This document shows, piece after piece, positions 10,972 to 23,227 of a stretch of 64,000 nt of DNA. The notes under the pieces were generated by a model. The model had not been told where the DNA came from. It ran no database searches and saw only the letters and a list, made by a program, of their open reading frames with translations. Both the position numbers and the translations under genes were made by a program. Origin of the DNA: Homalodisca vitripennis (taxonomy: Eukaryota; Arthropoda; Insecta; Hemiptera; Cicadellidae); the NCBI RefSeq assembly GCF_021130785.1, contig NW_025777534.1, positions 61,369-125,368 of the forward strand, given 5' to 3'. Position 1 is the stretch's first letter. Each line of letters opens with the position of its first letter.

Positions 10972-12879
10972 CCCTTTAAGGACCGGACCCTAAAATAGAT
11001 GTTGCCCAATACTGTAATACCTGCTGTGTGGACTAGCTCCCAAAACTGTTCAGTTGTTCAGTCATGCTTTTTTGAAGTGGTTCAAGAGAAAAATCATAAC
11101 AAATGTATTTATTGGCATATGACTATGTATTTGGTGTCAAAATGTACATTGTAAATCAGCCTAAGTATATAAAACTCCAAATCGTCTTATGTGACCCTCT
11201 TGTTTTGCATTTATAAAAAAAATTAAAATAATATAACAAAATTATTTAATAATTTTTTAGTTTACAGTGTTTTACTGAAAAAAACCAAAGAGTTTTTTAC
11301 CTGTGGGAAACAAATTTATTTTACAGAGAATATTGTTTTCTAAGTGTGTACCAATTTTTAACTTATTTTAAATACAAATAATACAATTAAACGAAATTTA
11401 TCATTTTGCTACAAAAGCAATAAAAAATGTTGTTATTCGGAAATATCAGTATAGCATCAAAAATATAAAAATAACTTAAGTTATACAAATTCTTATTTTA
11501 TTTTACAATATAGTGAAGATCAAAATAGGCATAAGTCAATAAAATGTACTGTTTACAATGGCGTAAAGTAAAAAAAATATATACACTATGTACAAAAAGT
11601 TTTCTCGGTACTTTGGGATTGTACCGACCACACCAGTATGAGGAACACAAAAATATAAATTTATAGAAACAAACATTATAGAACGAAAAACAACTCTTTA
11701 ATTACGAAATTACAAACTTACAATGATTATCAATTCTTAATGGGTTTTCTGTGACGCCCAGAATGCAGCAATATCAAGGATGAGTGAGTGTAGTGAATTT
11801 CCGCCTTCAGCCGCAACTGCCGACCGCCACATGTATTCAGCTAGGTATTAGTCAAGATGGTGTTGTGCTGTTCCTTTTGTTTTTTATTACGTCATTTAGC
11901 TGAACTCCACATTCGCTCAACCTGTTGAGTATTAGCACCGGTTTTCCGGGTCGCGGCATACCAGCTGAACGGTCGGCGAGACTGCAGTCACGTTATCTAA
12001 TAGACCGCTCGACTTTGACCTCTGTCTAAGGATGGGGAGGGGTTTGCGATTAGACAACTCCTGTTTTATATTGACGAAATATTGTTCTACGCTAATCTAG
12101 TAATCAGTAGAAACAAAATGTCAAATAACGATTCACGTCTGGGTGTGTGGTCGGTATATAATCCCAAAGTTCGCAATTTTCACTCGGAGCACTATTTACA
12201 ACACGTTCGCCAAAGCAAAGAGAATGACAGCCCTCTTTGCACCAACTGCAAATCTTGATTTTTTTTCTTGATTGCTTGTACTTTTGACCAGATCATGAAG
12301 GTTGTAGAGTAGGGTTATAGGTGGGATCTGCGTCCGAGTCGTCATCAAATGGAATTGAAGAATCAGACGAATCTAGCTCCCTATCTATTTCCCTATCAAG
12401 TTCACTTGTTCTCAAGTTCTCATAAGCCATTTTCATCACAATTCAGTCAAAAAATAATTCGTACGAAAGCAAACATTACTACATCGAAAACACAGAACAA
12501 CAAACGGACAGAACGTAAACATCTAGACAGCTGGCGTCTGGCCGCGGCGGCGAGGCGAGCCACTACGCAGTCCGCAGTGATCAGCTGACAGCGCTTATTG
12601 TATTGCTGCTGTGTAATATTTTGTAGTTCATTCAAAACAATATTTTTAATATCCTTAATACTTTTAATAAAGTGTATATGGTTTAAAGTATATAATAAAA
12701 TTATATTTTAAATGCTAACATTATTATATTACTTATTAAAAATACCGAAATTCCGGCGTCCAGATATCGACCGCCTGGTCCTTTTAGCGTGATTTACGAA
12801 CGTCCAGAAATCGACCCGTTTGGTCTTTTTAGCATACTTATCAGACGTCCAAAAATCGACCGCTTGGGGTCTAAAGGGT
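10972..12879 (-). mobile_element. piggyBac-type deletion derivative nested in the LINE
   Basis: TTAA at 10968-10971 and 12880-12883; ends CCCTTTAAGGACCGGACC and (inverted right end) ACCCTTTAGACCCC. The right end has three tandem blocks of about 45 bp beginning CGTCCAGAAATCGACC-like and ending TGGTCTTTTTAG-like. On the minus strand at 12430-12308 a transposase leader is present (MAYENLRTSELDREIDRELD then SSDSSIPFDDDSDADPTYNP). It is followed almost at once by a Cys-rich stretch (KICSWCKEGCHSLCF) that resembles the C-terminal zinc finger, so the whole catalytic core has been deleted. The unassigned repeat at 11607-12173 was later inserted into it. Confidence 0.85.
11607..12173 (+). repeat. Repeat family 'GGTACTTTGGG', copy 1 (8-bp target-duplication type)
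   Basis: Left end GGTACTTTGGGATTGTACC; right end is the inverted form, decayed (AATCCCAAAGTTCGC). Same internal sequence and orientation as copy 3 (39379-40103), inverted relative to copy 2. It is the shortest copy, with an internal deletion. The flank on the left is GTTTTCTC; the matching right flank is degraded. Confidence 0.8.
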
Positions 12880-13321
12880 TTAACGATATGCTATGTCAAG
12901 AAACATGGCTAGAGTTGCAAACAGCCTCTGACATAGACACTGCATATAATTATTTTAGTAATACAATAGGTATGATGCTTGTCCTCTAAAAATATCCAGG
13001 AAAAAAAAGAAGAAAATATACAGAAAATCAGATCCCCAAGCTAAAATTTTACGAGGAGAATTTCTACAAGCACATTCTAGATACAAAACTTCAGCCCTTA
13101 AGCAAGATAAGCATGATAAGCAGGAAATGACTTCTAAAAAGAAAGAATATGACTTAAGGCTTAAGGAATTCCAATGTCAAGAGATCTCCAGTAAAATTTC
13201 TTCATCAGAAAATAAGTCAAAAGCTCTTTGGGCAGTAATAAATGGTGAAAGGAACCATAAACCAAATAAATCTCCTAAATTAATTAATAGCTCCAGGTCA
13301 GGAAATAATTACTGACCGTAA

Positions 13322-14818
13322 GTGTATTACTATCTTAAAACAGTATTTTTTACGGCAGCTGACAATGCTTTAGCAGCTAACCCTAGTCCGCCTTCTGTAC
13401 CTTTTATACATCATTACATTGTTCCATCTTTCACACTGCAACCTACTACAGTGGAAGAGGTGAGTCATTTGATAGCTCAACTTAGTACAAAAACATCATT
13501 CGGGACTGACGAAGTATCATCAAATTTACTTAAATTTTGCAGTGAAGAGTTAGCACATCCATTAACATTTTTAATAAACAAGTCGTTTTTAAAAAGGTCT
13601 TTCCCGTCCCGACTGAAACTTGCCAAAGTAATACCCCTTTTCAAGCAGGGTAGCACCTCTGATGCAAACAACCACCACCCAATTGCCTTGATACCCACAG
13701 TTTCAAATGTTTTTGAAAAAGTGGCCTTAAATAGACTTGTTGACCATCTTGTACAATACAATCTGCTTACAGATCGGCAACATAGTTTTATAAAAGGTAA
13801 ATCCCCAATAACTGATTTAGTAAGCCTAATAGAGTATATTTTAGACCATCTTGAAGAAGGGAATACAACCACATCCATTTTAATCGATTTCAGTAAGGCT
13901 TTTGAATGTCTTAACCATGAACAACTTCTAAATAAATTGGAGGCTTTAGGTATATCGGGTACTTCTTTGCGATGGTTCAGCAGTTACATGACAAACAGAC
14001 AGCATGTGGTTGATTTAAAATACACAGACAAGGGTGTAACTCGCTTAGTAAGATCTAGCCAGCTAGTGACCTCAAGAGGAGTTCCTCAAGGGTCTGTTCT
14101 CAGCCCTGTCTTATTCATATCATTTACAAACGATCTTCCCACATACCTGGAAGAATATGTATCAACTATTATGTATGCAGATGATACTATTCTACTCCTT
14201 AGTGATAAACATCCAGAATTACTTGAAATTTCTTCATATGTTGCAATAAACATAGCTACACAGTAATGCCACAATAATAACCTGGTGCTAAATGAAACTA
14301 AAACTAAGCAACTAGTTTTGGGGAGTAGAAAATATGAAGTAGGACTTTTACCAAACATCGATCCAGCGGAAGAAGCTAAATATTTAGGCGTTACAATTGA
14401 CGGAGGCTTAACATGGAACTTGCATATTGACAACCTTTGTAGTTCAGGACTTTACCTTATTCGTAGAGTGAAATCAATAAGTGACGTCAACACTGCAACT
14501 ATTGCATATTTCACCCCTTTTGAAAGTCATCTTCGCTATGGAATCTTGGTCTGGGGTAATTCCAGTGCAGTAAATATTCATAGGTTGTTAGTCTTACAGA
14601 AAAAATATGTCAGAGCTCTAGCAGAGTTGCAGCCAAGGGAGAGTTGCAGAGCAGCTTTTGCAAGACTTTCAATCGTGGCTGTGGTGTCATTATATATCTT
14701 TGAGACAATTATGTATGGACATAAGAACTTGATAAGATATAATGATTTACGCCAATACTACACTCGCCGTGCTGCTGACTTTGCACTTCCAGAACACAGT
14801 ACAGCCCGTTACGAATAG
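13322..14818 (+). pseudogene. LINE reverse transcriptase and C-terminal region
   Basis: Reverse transcriptase motifs in order: KLAKVIPLFKQGS, NHHPIALIPTVSNVFEKV, motif A SILIDFSKAFECLNHE, motif B SRGVPQGSVLSPVLF, motif C IMYADDTILL (catalytic YADD intact). A stop at 14264-14266 separates the thumb part, which resumes in another frame at 14285 (KTKQLVLG, YLGVTIDG, LRYGILVWGN). A leading segment (13127-13315) is also out of frame. Not functional as it stands. Confidence 0.88.
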
Positions 14819-15297
14819 AAATCATCCTACATGGGGGCGAAGCTGTTTAACTGTCTACCTGCGGATATGAAAACACAAGATCAAGAATCTCAAGACAGAG
14901 CTAAAAATGGCTTTTTAAACATTCCTTTTATTCTATTGGCGAATTTTTTAACTGGAGAACTTTGAACCATTATTATGATTAACTTTAACTTACCTAACAA
15001 GACCATGTAATTACTATATTATGACGCTATTGTTTTTATTGACGCTTTTGTAATTCTCTATGAATTGTACAAATAAAATATACTGTCTATTGTCTATTGA
15101 TTAAATAAGTGTGATTTTCAAATTATATCAGTTGATGCTGTGGAACCGTACCATAAATATTATAATTCTTAAATCCTGAGTCAATACTACAAAACCTGCA
15201 GGGTTTTGTTACAGAAGCACTGAATAATTTATATTGGAGTAATACACAATGTATTATTGTTTCAAGTCTATAGTTATTAGCCTAAGTAAGATAAGTA

Positions 15298-15760
15298 CAG
15301 TGCAACCTCGTTAAGTCGGGCGCCTTTATATCGGATCTCCGGGTAACCCAGATCAGTTCAGGAAAATTTTAAATTAGGTTTTTGCCTACCACCCAGACTG
15401 CCGAGCGTGAGGCAGATGTTTGTTTATCAGTAGATTGCAGAAGCAGCATCTCATTTGGAAGAGTTATTGGTATATTTCGAGCAATGAAACACCGGCCAAG
15501 CTTCTCATGTAGAAAAGATGCATGACGGTCAAGGAAACAACGTTCAAAGCTGACGCAACACAAGTTAACAAAATTCTTTCAGAAATATTAAACTGTATTA
15601 AACTTCATCGTAATGTGAATTTTAAGTGTTTTTTCCGTAATAAACAGATATTGTATTGTTTTTACATGTTCTTTATTTCAACATTCTCCAGTTAACCCGG
15701 ATTTTCATTATGTCATATCGGCTGCTGTCTCGGTTAGTCTGACTTAACGAGGTTGCACTG
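15298..15760. mobile_element. Short Tigger/pogo-like deletion element, copy 1
   Basis: Ends CAGTGCAACCTCGTTAAGTC and inverted GACTTAACGAGGTTGCACTG, flanked by TA (15296-15297, 15761-15762). 463 bp. The interior resembles the copy at 21406-21957 (shared ATGACTGCCGAGCATGA-like, TCATTTGG and ATTCTTTCAGAAA stretches). No transposase domain remains. Confidence 0.88.
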
Positions 15761-16289
15761 TAGTTTGAAAGATTAATTGACGTTTTTCATAACATAGAAG
15801 CTATTACATGTTTATGACCATTGCTTGAACAATTTCACAATACAATTTAAGCATACATTTGAAAGTGGCCTTCACCATTACCATTATAGTTAATTTATTT
15901 CATGAAGACTTATTGATATCTGGGCTGCTGTAATGTACAATATTGTTTTCTTGTTGATATTACTTTGAGAAATCTATTTTATGCTATTTACTAATTTATG
16001 ATAAGCAGATATACTTCTGCATTTTAACATACACAAAATTACATAACTACTAGTGAAAATATGAAAACAATCCACATTCATGTTATGATTTAATCTTTCC
16101 CTATTTTTGTTTCATTTGTTCTGAAAAATATATTTATAATTATTATTTAATATTAAATAATAATGTCATTTATAATACGCTTGTTTGAGAACTTTTTTAT
16201 TACCATTATGTGACAAAACCTCCATACACACAATTTTTTTTATCATTATATTAAAGCAGATATATATTTTGTACGAGAAGATATCTTAC

Positions 16290-16444
16290 GTGGACAACCA
16301 ACTGTTCGAACAATTCAAGACCCAGGTCCTCCAATACTGCCATGACATCAATAATTTTTGCTGCTCTGTCAGCCACTTCCTCCTCACTGGCTGGGTTAAA
16401 CCAAAGAGTTCGAAACACCTCCAACACCAGCTTACAGACACCAA
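16290..16444 (-). CDS. Nipped-B: Nipped-B exon, HEAT repeats
   Basis: Acceptor CTGATAG above 16444, donor CAC/GTAAGA below 16290. It begins in phase 1, continuing the split codon from the 21063 exon, and ends in phase 0. Contains KLVLEVFRTLWFNPASEEE, matching the NIPBL motif ending FQKLWFTP, then IIDVMAVLEDLGLELFEQLV. Intact. Confidence 0.92.
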
Positions 16445-16497
16445 CTATCAGGACATGAATTTTATTCAGAAATACTATTTTATATCCAACGTCTTAA

Positions 16498-17897
16498 CCC
16501 TCTAAGTGGCAAGCGACGTCTGAGACATTCTATTTACGCCGCCGTGACGTGGCAAGCGACGTCTTAGAAGTCGCTTCACATTGCCGCTTATTGCTAGGCA
16601 ACCGATAATTATTTTTACGCCTAGTTTGCACAGTTGCGTTCACCACTAAATTTCAAATACATTTCATATAGTATCATCAACATCACGATGAAATAATCAA
16701 TGGTACTAACTGAAATAATCCGGTACTTTGGGATTATACCGACCACACCCAGACATGAATCGTTATTTGACATTTTGCTTCTACTGATTACTAGATTAGC
16801 GTAAAACAATATTTCGTCAATATAAAACAGGAATTGTCTTATCGCAAACCCCTCCCCATCCTCAGACAGAGGTCAAAGTCGAGCGGTCTAGTAGATAACG
16901 TGATTGCAGAGTTGCGTCGCTTTGTTGTACTTCCGTGTTTTACCTATACATTTCTCCAAACACTAAAATTCAACAAAAACAAACATTACCAAACTAAAAC
17001 TAAACTCTTTATTGAAAAAACACTCAAAACTTGTTTTTATTCTTGATCACATTCCGCCACCCAAAATGGTGCTGCCCCGCGCTGATGTCAACAAAAGAAA
17101 AACATCCCTCGAGATAGTACCTATCAGTAAAATATCAAATTCTAGAGGGGCTGATCAGAAATATAAATTTAATTGTAATGGAAAGGCAATTATGTACCGT
17201 GCAAATCATGTGATGCCGCTCGGCCTGCCGTAATCGGGATTCTCGAGAAAGATAAGATAACAGAGACTACAATACCTGGAAATGCTTGTAAGTTTTTAAT
17301 TTTGTAATTAAAGAGTTGTTTTTTCGTTCTATCATGTTTGTTTCTATAAATTTATATTTTTGTGTTCTTCATACTGGTGTGGTCGGTATAATCCCAAAGT
17401 ACCAATAATCCTAAGTTTTCTCCTGCGGTCTGTTTTTTTTACTGAGGGAAAGGGAGGAAAAGGCAAGCAACTTCTAGCGATTCTGACTAGAAAAATTGTT
17501 TTTTCTAGATTCAGTTTTTCCCATATAACTTTTACAGTATTGTAAATAGAAAAAATATTATTGAAGGTTTTTTTGTTTAGAATTAGATTGTGAATAAAGG
17601 TTGCATTTAACATAATCTCCTAGGAATGACATTTTTAAAGTTACAGAACGTAAAAATGAAAAGTTTGGTGGAGAAAAAAATGTTTTTTGAACATTTGTGT
17701 GGATATCATAAAAAAAGGTTAAGGTATGTAAAAAATAACTATACTATGTTATTCTGTAGTTTATTACGAAAAAATTGATATATAACAAGCATTGCTCATA
17801 TTAGAATTTGCATTTTATTTTTAAATTATAAGATAGTCCTGCTTGACTCTGAAAAATAGCCCGCCATTCCAGCAACATATTACCGCCACTTAGAGGG
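16498..17897. mobile_element. TTAA-bounded element with perfect 13-bp ends
   Basis: TTAA at 16494-16497 and 17898-17901; ends CCCTCTAAGTGGC and exact inverse GCCACTTAGAGGG. Inside the left end GTGGCAAGCGACGTCT occurs twice. About 720 bp without the nested repeat at 16722-17403. No transposase remnant recognised. Probably a non-autonomous piggyBac-type element. Confidence 0.9.
16722..17403 (-). repeat. Repeat family 'GGTACTTTGGG', copy 2, perfect 8-bp target duplication
   Basis: Ends GGTACTTTGGGATTATACC and exact inverse, extending to about 28 bp with CGACCACACC. Both flanks carry AATAATCC (16714-16721 and 17404-17411). It is inverted relative to copies 1 and 3. The interior has an open stretch reading VLPRADVNKRKTSLEIVPIS, conserved with copy 3, but no recognisable transposase domain. 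An 8-bp duplication is known from hAT, P and Merlin groups; the ends fit none of them clearly. Confidence 0.93.
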
Positions 17898-17901
17898 TTA
17901 A

Positions 17902-19030
17902 AGACTGAAAGACAATTCAGATTGAAAAGGAACAAAATATAACAAACTAAGAATTTTCTCTATCAATACTTAATAAACTAAACAGCCCAAAAGTGTTGAG
18001 TAAATGTATGTCAAATTATTCAGTTTTATTCAAACTTTCGAAATATAATAACAATTCAATGTTCTTTCAGAAAATATACAACAAATCAAATGACTTTATA
18101 ATGCAATACATGTTTTAAGACTAATGGAATAACTAAAGAATAATAAATGAATTTTTGTACAAAACATTACAACATATTATACAAAAAAAGTTGCCTGAAC
18201 ATATTACTTTTGTGTTCATAACTTCAAAATCAATAATAATTGACAACAAAATATGATTGGTAATATACAGAAGCATACTTATCTACAATTTTGTTTGTAC
18301 AGGTTGTTTATTGTTGTGCAAATCTTTTTATTACATGTAAATGTTCATTTTGCAAGATTTTATTTTAATTTTGATTATTTTTTTATTGAGACTCTCTTAT
18401 GTTAAACTTTTTAAATGAGTCATATTATTTTTCAGTGGAGTTTGAAAATTACTTTATTATTTTTCGTACATAAAATCCTTTTTACCATTGTAGTTGTTGC
18501 TATTAATTAGTTATTGTAAATATCCTCCAAACAAGCAGTGCCTTTGAGGAATTCCCTTTCCTTTTCCTTGAGGAGGAACTCTCATACTATAAAAAATAAC
18601 CAAATATTTTAATGAATATTTTGGTGAAACTGCACAAGAGGTTGCTAAGGATGCACCACTATTCACTACCTAAAGAATGAAAAGTTTAGGATAGTTTACA
18701 ACTTCAATTTATTCTAAAGTTTAATTTCAAACTAGTATGTGATTCAGTTGTTTTAAACGTAATGAACCCTTTGGAGACCAGCTACCGATATATCGGAAGT
18801 TTCGTAATAAATGATTTTTATTTATTCAATGACACATTTCGATCAAATTCTTATAAAAAAAGTCTAAAAAGTTAACTAAAGTAACAAAATATAATGACTT
18901 TGTAAATACTATTTGGCTTTTCGATTCTTTATTCTTTGTCTGTATACATGGAATGTCGCCCTCAATGGTCAGACTACGCGCCAGTTGCTCCTTCTCAGGA
19001 GTAAACAAACAAACAATAGTACTTTGGTAT
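17902..19030. other. Intronic sequence, nothing recognised
   Basis: Highly AT-rich, no coding signal on either strand. At 18767 a CCCTTTGGAGACC start occurs next to a degraded TTAA (TGAA), possibly the left end of an old TTAA element whose right end I could not find. Confidence 0.35.
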
Positions 19031-19036
19031 TATCTG

Positions 19037-19492
19037 GAAGCCACTATTTTTGGACAAGTTTTCCTTATCTGGGATCAAAATAAATTATAGTATTAAAAAG
19101 AACAGAAATTTACAACAAACGGTTATCATATTCTGCCTCTCAAAAGGAAGTGAGGTCGGTGAGAATTGAGTTGAATGCATCGCTACCAGTTGCCACCAAT
19201 AAAAAATTTTCCTCTTCCGTTAATAATTATTATTCACAATGAAATTATAAATTAATCAAGCACATGACAATCAGTGAAAACAAAAACTAAGAGAACAACA
19301 ATTAATTATTTCTGCGTGTAGGCCTACTTGACTACTTGAAGGGTCACTTATTTAGGACTATTTGGAGGCGATTTGGTGTCACAAAGTATGACTCATCGGG
19401 TAGATTCATTATGAAACAAGGAAAGTACTAGCAACATATCATGAAGATTATTTTGGTCTCTGATAAAGAAAAATTCATCCTAATAGTGGCCC
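19037..19492. repeat. Short inverted-repeat element (MITE-like), copy 1
   Basis: Left end GAAGCCACTATTTTTGGACA then AGTTTTCCTTATC; the right end is a weaker inverse (GATAAAGAAAAATTCATCC..AATAGTGG). A better preserved copy lies at 49099-49406 inside another element. No coding capacity and no clear target duplication. Confidence 0.75.
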
Positions 19493-19689
19493 CCGGATGC
19501 AGTGTTAACAAAATGGCATGAGAGAGACACAATCCACACAGCTGATAAAACAGAAACAATGAGATTGCCTATCCCACTTCCCACCACTGGAGGGGAGCCC
19601 ATCTGCATGTGGCTGCTCAGATATTTGCTTCTGCGCAGGGTTCTTTGCGAGCAGTTTATCTATAGTAGGGCCTGCCTACCCCTGTACCT

Positions 19690-20400
19690 TCAATGAGATT
19701 CAAGAGCTCCACCCAAAATTGACATCAAATTCATAATCTGATTGTGAGATTCCGAATAGGGTTTTTTTTCTAATCTCAGGTCTCTCACAATCCAAAATAA
19801 TGTGTTCAGCCATCTCATTCAGCTGATTAAATCATTTATATCTAGGATTTTCAGTTGTGAGTCATCAAATGTGCAAGTGTTTTCAGAATTGACTGTGTCT
19901 TTAATAAGGGAAATAACTTGTGTCAAGGACTTTAGCTTTAGCTTCATCACCCAGCTTCTAAGCTTTAGCTTTAGGTTTAACTTCATCAGCTAGTTAGTGA
20001 ACTGGGTGTTAGTGTCTCTAGTGAGTTTTTTTGCTGAGTGATTGCCAAGACAACTCTGCCACTGATGATAGTACTTATTTCTGAATCATTTTTAATGGCT
20101 TGGGGTAAGCAGTTGACTTTCTTATACCAAAAACTGGTCAGGCCAATAAAATGCTTCTCGCCATTTCTCGCTAATTGGTCAGTGAGTTCATTGCCCCTAA
20201 AACCAGCTTTTCCAGGAAGATGGCTGAGATGTACTGAATTATGGCTAACTAGAACGGATAAAGACTCAATGCATTCTCATACCAAACTTGAAGAAAATTC
20301 TGTTAAGTGCCTTAAGAATGGCCTGATTTATCAGATATTATCACTATCCATCGATCAACATATTTCCTAGTCAATTATATATTAGTGATGGTTGCCAAAT
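19690..20400 (-). pseudogene. Decayed LINE 3' region with RNase H remnant
   Basis: On the minus strand: FPGKAGFRGNELTDQLARNG, equivalent to the GHSGxxGNExADxLA motif of RNase H, then toward lower coordinates AEHIILDCERPEIRKKTLFG, the post-RNase H segment found in LINEs. Several stops and frame changes. A minus-strand LINE of a clade with RNase H (I, LOA or R1-like) is the likely source. Its 5' part is missing. Confidence 0.65.
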
Positions 20401-21062
20401 AAGTCTGCAGTCGATTTGTATGAAATTCTCAAACAGTTTTGAAGATAGCCCTCACAATTTTATAACCCCTGACAAAAGCAATAAGTACCTATATCATTTC
20501 ATTGTTAATAGACTATTTTCCAGAAAATAATCTTTACATCTAGCTACATATACTATAGTAAGAGACATATTAATGCAAGCCTGGGTTGTGGTGCGGTGTT
20601 GCTACCTGGAACGGAAGAATACCTACAGATGGAATAATCGATTGAATTTAACAACTGATCAATCGTTATTGCTCATTTGATTTACTTCTCATCTATTTTT
20701 CTGAATCCTTTACCTTCACGATTTAAATCCTCATGTGTTTACACTATGATGTAGAACATGAGCAAAAAATAATAATAAAAGAAAAACCAGCAAAATAATC
20801 AAACACAGAATAACAAAACGGTTGTAAACAACCAAAACGAAGCCGTCATTGAGTCGATTCATACTGAAAATCAGCTAATATGACAATGTGTGGCCTCAAG
20901 GTGAGGGGGAAAGTGCCTATATGGCCTGGCTTGCAATGCTTGTCTCGTAATATAGCAGTTATGTGCACGTGATTTACTGCTAAATTATAGGCACATCTTC
21001 ATTAAATAAAATTAACTATAACATTTATGTTTAACTCTAATAAAAATACTCTAATAACTAAC
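20401..21062. other. Intronic sequence, nothing recognised
   Basis: No open frame with a recognisable product and no inverted terminal repeats seen. It may include more of the decayed LINE to its left. Confidence 0.35.
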
Positions 21063-21189
21063 CTTCTTCATCATTCACTCGACGAAGTATTTTGACATAG
21101 ATATCAGAAGTCTTGGAAAAATCGGAATGCTGTATGCAAATATCTTTCATTATTTTGATTACCTTTTTTCTGACATTAACTCCTGTGTC
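21063..21189 (-). CDS. Nipped-B: Nipped-B exon, HEAT repeats
   Basis: Acceptor CTTCCAG above 21189, donor GAAG/GTTAGT below 21063, phase 0 to phase 1. Reads DTGVNVRKKVIKIMKDICIQ then VKILRRVNDEEG, matching the NIPBL sequence around KRVIKILRDICIEQP and RRVNDEEG. Intact, and one of the most conserved exons here. Confidence 0.95.
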
Positions 21190-21405
21190 CTGGAAGAAGT
21201 ACATAATTTTAAAAAAACTAGTTACAAATGTTCTGCAAACATACTTAACTATCTATTTTATAAATTTTAAATAACATGAAATTATTTCTTAAAAGTAAAG
21301 TAAATTTTCCTGAATATACTGTAAATATTAATTATTTTACTTCTTTGTTTTATATATTATTAGATCTTTAAATTATACGATTTATGTAATCTGTCAAAAA
21401 AAGTA

Positions 21406-21957
21406 CAATGCAACCCCGTTAAGTTCAACTCCTGTATGTCGGATCTCAATGTAACCCGAATAAGTCCAAGAAAATGTTAAATTAGCTTTTTGTCCTCCAC
21501 CATGACTGCCGAGCATGAAATGCATGTTTTGTTCATCAGTAGAATTAGAACTCACTAACTACATGTATTGCGAGTTGTTGCAATAAAGTGCCGGTAACAG
21601 GGAGGATACTGACAAAGAAAACACTAAAAAAATTGCAGTTATAAGCCATGTAGCAGAAACATCTCATTTGGGTGAGTTAATGGTTTATTTTGAGCAACAA
21701 GAAGAGAAAACACCAGCTGAGCTCTTCATGTTGAAAACGTTGCGTGACCACATGACACGGAAACAGCATTCAAAGTTGACACTCAAATTAAGAAAATTCT
21801 TTCAGAAAAGTTAAACTGTATATATTGTATAATACTCTATCATGATGTGTATTTTAAGTATTTTCCCCTTTAAACAAATATTGCATTGTTTGTATATGTT
21901 GTTCTTTATTTTTTTCAACATTCGGTCCGGCTAGTCTGATTTAATGAGGTTGCACTG
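21406..21957. mobile_element. Short Tigger/pogo-like deletion element, copy 2
   Basis: Left end CAATGCAACCCCGTTAAGTT, right end inverse of CAGTGCAACCTCATTAAATC, flanked by TA. 552 bp, more diverged than copy 1 (15298-15760), and it keeps an extra internal stretch including a fragment reading like a pogo-type linker (GRILTKKTLKKLQL). Non-autonomous. Confidence 0.85.
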
Positions 21958-22799
21958 TAACAAAAATTTTTCAATTTCAGAATTGTATTAGTCCAATTTG
22001 CCAAATTGGATATTTAGTCTGTTGCGAACTCTGTCAAAAAGGTTATGCTGTACGAACACATATGTTGGTGCAATCAGCAATATTTTATCTATTTAAAGTA
22101 TCAGAGAATTTGAACTAAATTTTACTAGAAGAACGGAATAAAGTATACCTATATTTAAGAAACAAACACTCCTTTTGGTAAGTCTGTTTTAAATAAAATA
22201 AGGGTTCAGAAGTCATATAAGGATTTTTAAGGCCATGAAAACGTAATGTAACTAGTACTCTGGAAATAAAGAAGAGGAGAGCTACTGAAATGTGTTATAA
22301 CAGTTGATGGAGCATGCACAAATGGATGTGTCACTGAAACAAAGGCTTAACCCAGTTAAGGCATTCTGGAGTGCCAAACCGAAAAAACCTTAACTAATGC
22401 AATTGAATTTTAAGGTAATCCTCCTGTTTTAATGACAGTGCATTATGAGTTCTAGCCATAGAATCAAACTATCACTGAGGAATACTACTTCAAATTAAAT
22501 GCTGTTTGCATGAAGTAATCCAAAAATATTCCAGGATTTGTGAAGAAAGAATACACGGCTTTTGCACCATGATAAAGTATCTACCTACATATTAATGCTT
22601 GTTCATAAATTATCTGCCAAACACAAAACTGTTACATCGCCCCAGCCTCCATATTGACCATACACGGCTCTTGTGACTAATTTCTGTTCCCAAAAATTGA
22701 GAGTACCATAAAAGGGTGATGTTTTGCCAATGTTGATGAGATAAAAATAGAACCACTAAAGAAGCTGAAGTTCTCAACTTTTTATTTCTGAAAACGAGT

Positions 22800-23077
22800 T
22801 ATTATTTTATTATTATTATTATTAGTTCAAGAATATAACCAATGTAACTATGTAAATTATATGTGTATTTTGTAATTGTTATTTTGGTAAAACTTGTACC
22901 ATGTTTTAAAGAAATAGCTACCTAAACTGTGTCAGTTAAACATGTTAATTGTTAATGTAGTTAGCAACTTTTATCTGAATTAGTAATATTTGACTATATG
23001 TCTTATCATATTTGACGCCATTTCTGTCCTTAATGAATACGAAAATAAAGCAATTGTCTATTGTCTATTGTCTATTG
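22800..23077 (+). mobile_element. LINE 3'-end fragment with heptamer tail
   Basis: Ends AATAAAGCAATTGTCTATTG followed by two further TTGTCTA units, the same tail as the LINE ending at 15110. Only 3' untranslated sequence seems to be present; strongly 5'-truncated. The start is approximate. Sequence 21958-22800 has no recognisable feature. Confidence 0.6.
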
Positions 23078-23227
23078 AAAACTGAAGAGGTTAAATCATT
23101 GACCAGACTTACAATCAGTAAATCTCCCTAGACTTCACTATAATGAAACCTTAACAACATGAACATTAACTCTAATACTGTTATTTTATTAAAATTAACA
23201 GAATGAACAGTACACTGGATAACGTAC

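Larger units (their letters stand above)
9740..15110 (+). mobile_element. Non-LTR retrotransposon (CR1/jockey-like LINE), interrupted at 10972-12879
   Basis: Plus-strand LINE, 5' end uncertain. Order: weak ORF1 remnant (9757-10029), endonuclease (10155-10793), insertion of a TTAA element, reverse transcriptase (13322-14266), C-terminal part (14285-14818), and a 3' end with a TGTCTAT heptamer tail near 15088-15102. Several stops and frameshifts make it inactive. A LINE on the opposite strand at 54.8-59.4 kb and a fragment at 22.8-23.08 kb have the same heptamer tail, so all three probably belong to related families. Confidence 0.82.

Noticed and set aside
17344..17613. Open frames at the right side of repeat copy 2
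   Set aside because: They cross the repeat boundary into the host element and are not shared between copies.
22348..22450. TTAA element starting CCCAGTTAAGGCATTC
   Set aside because: No inverted partner next to a TTAA found downstream.
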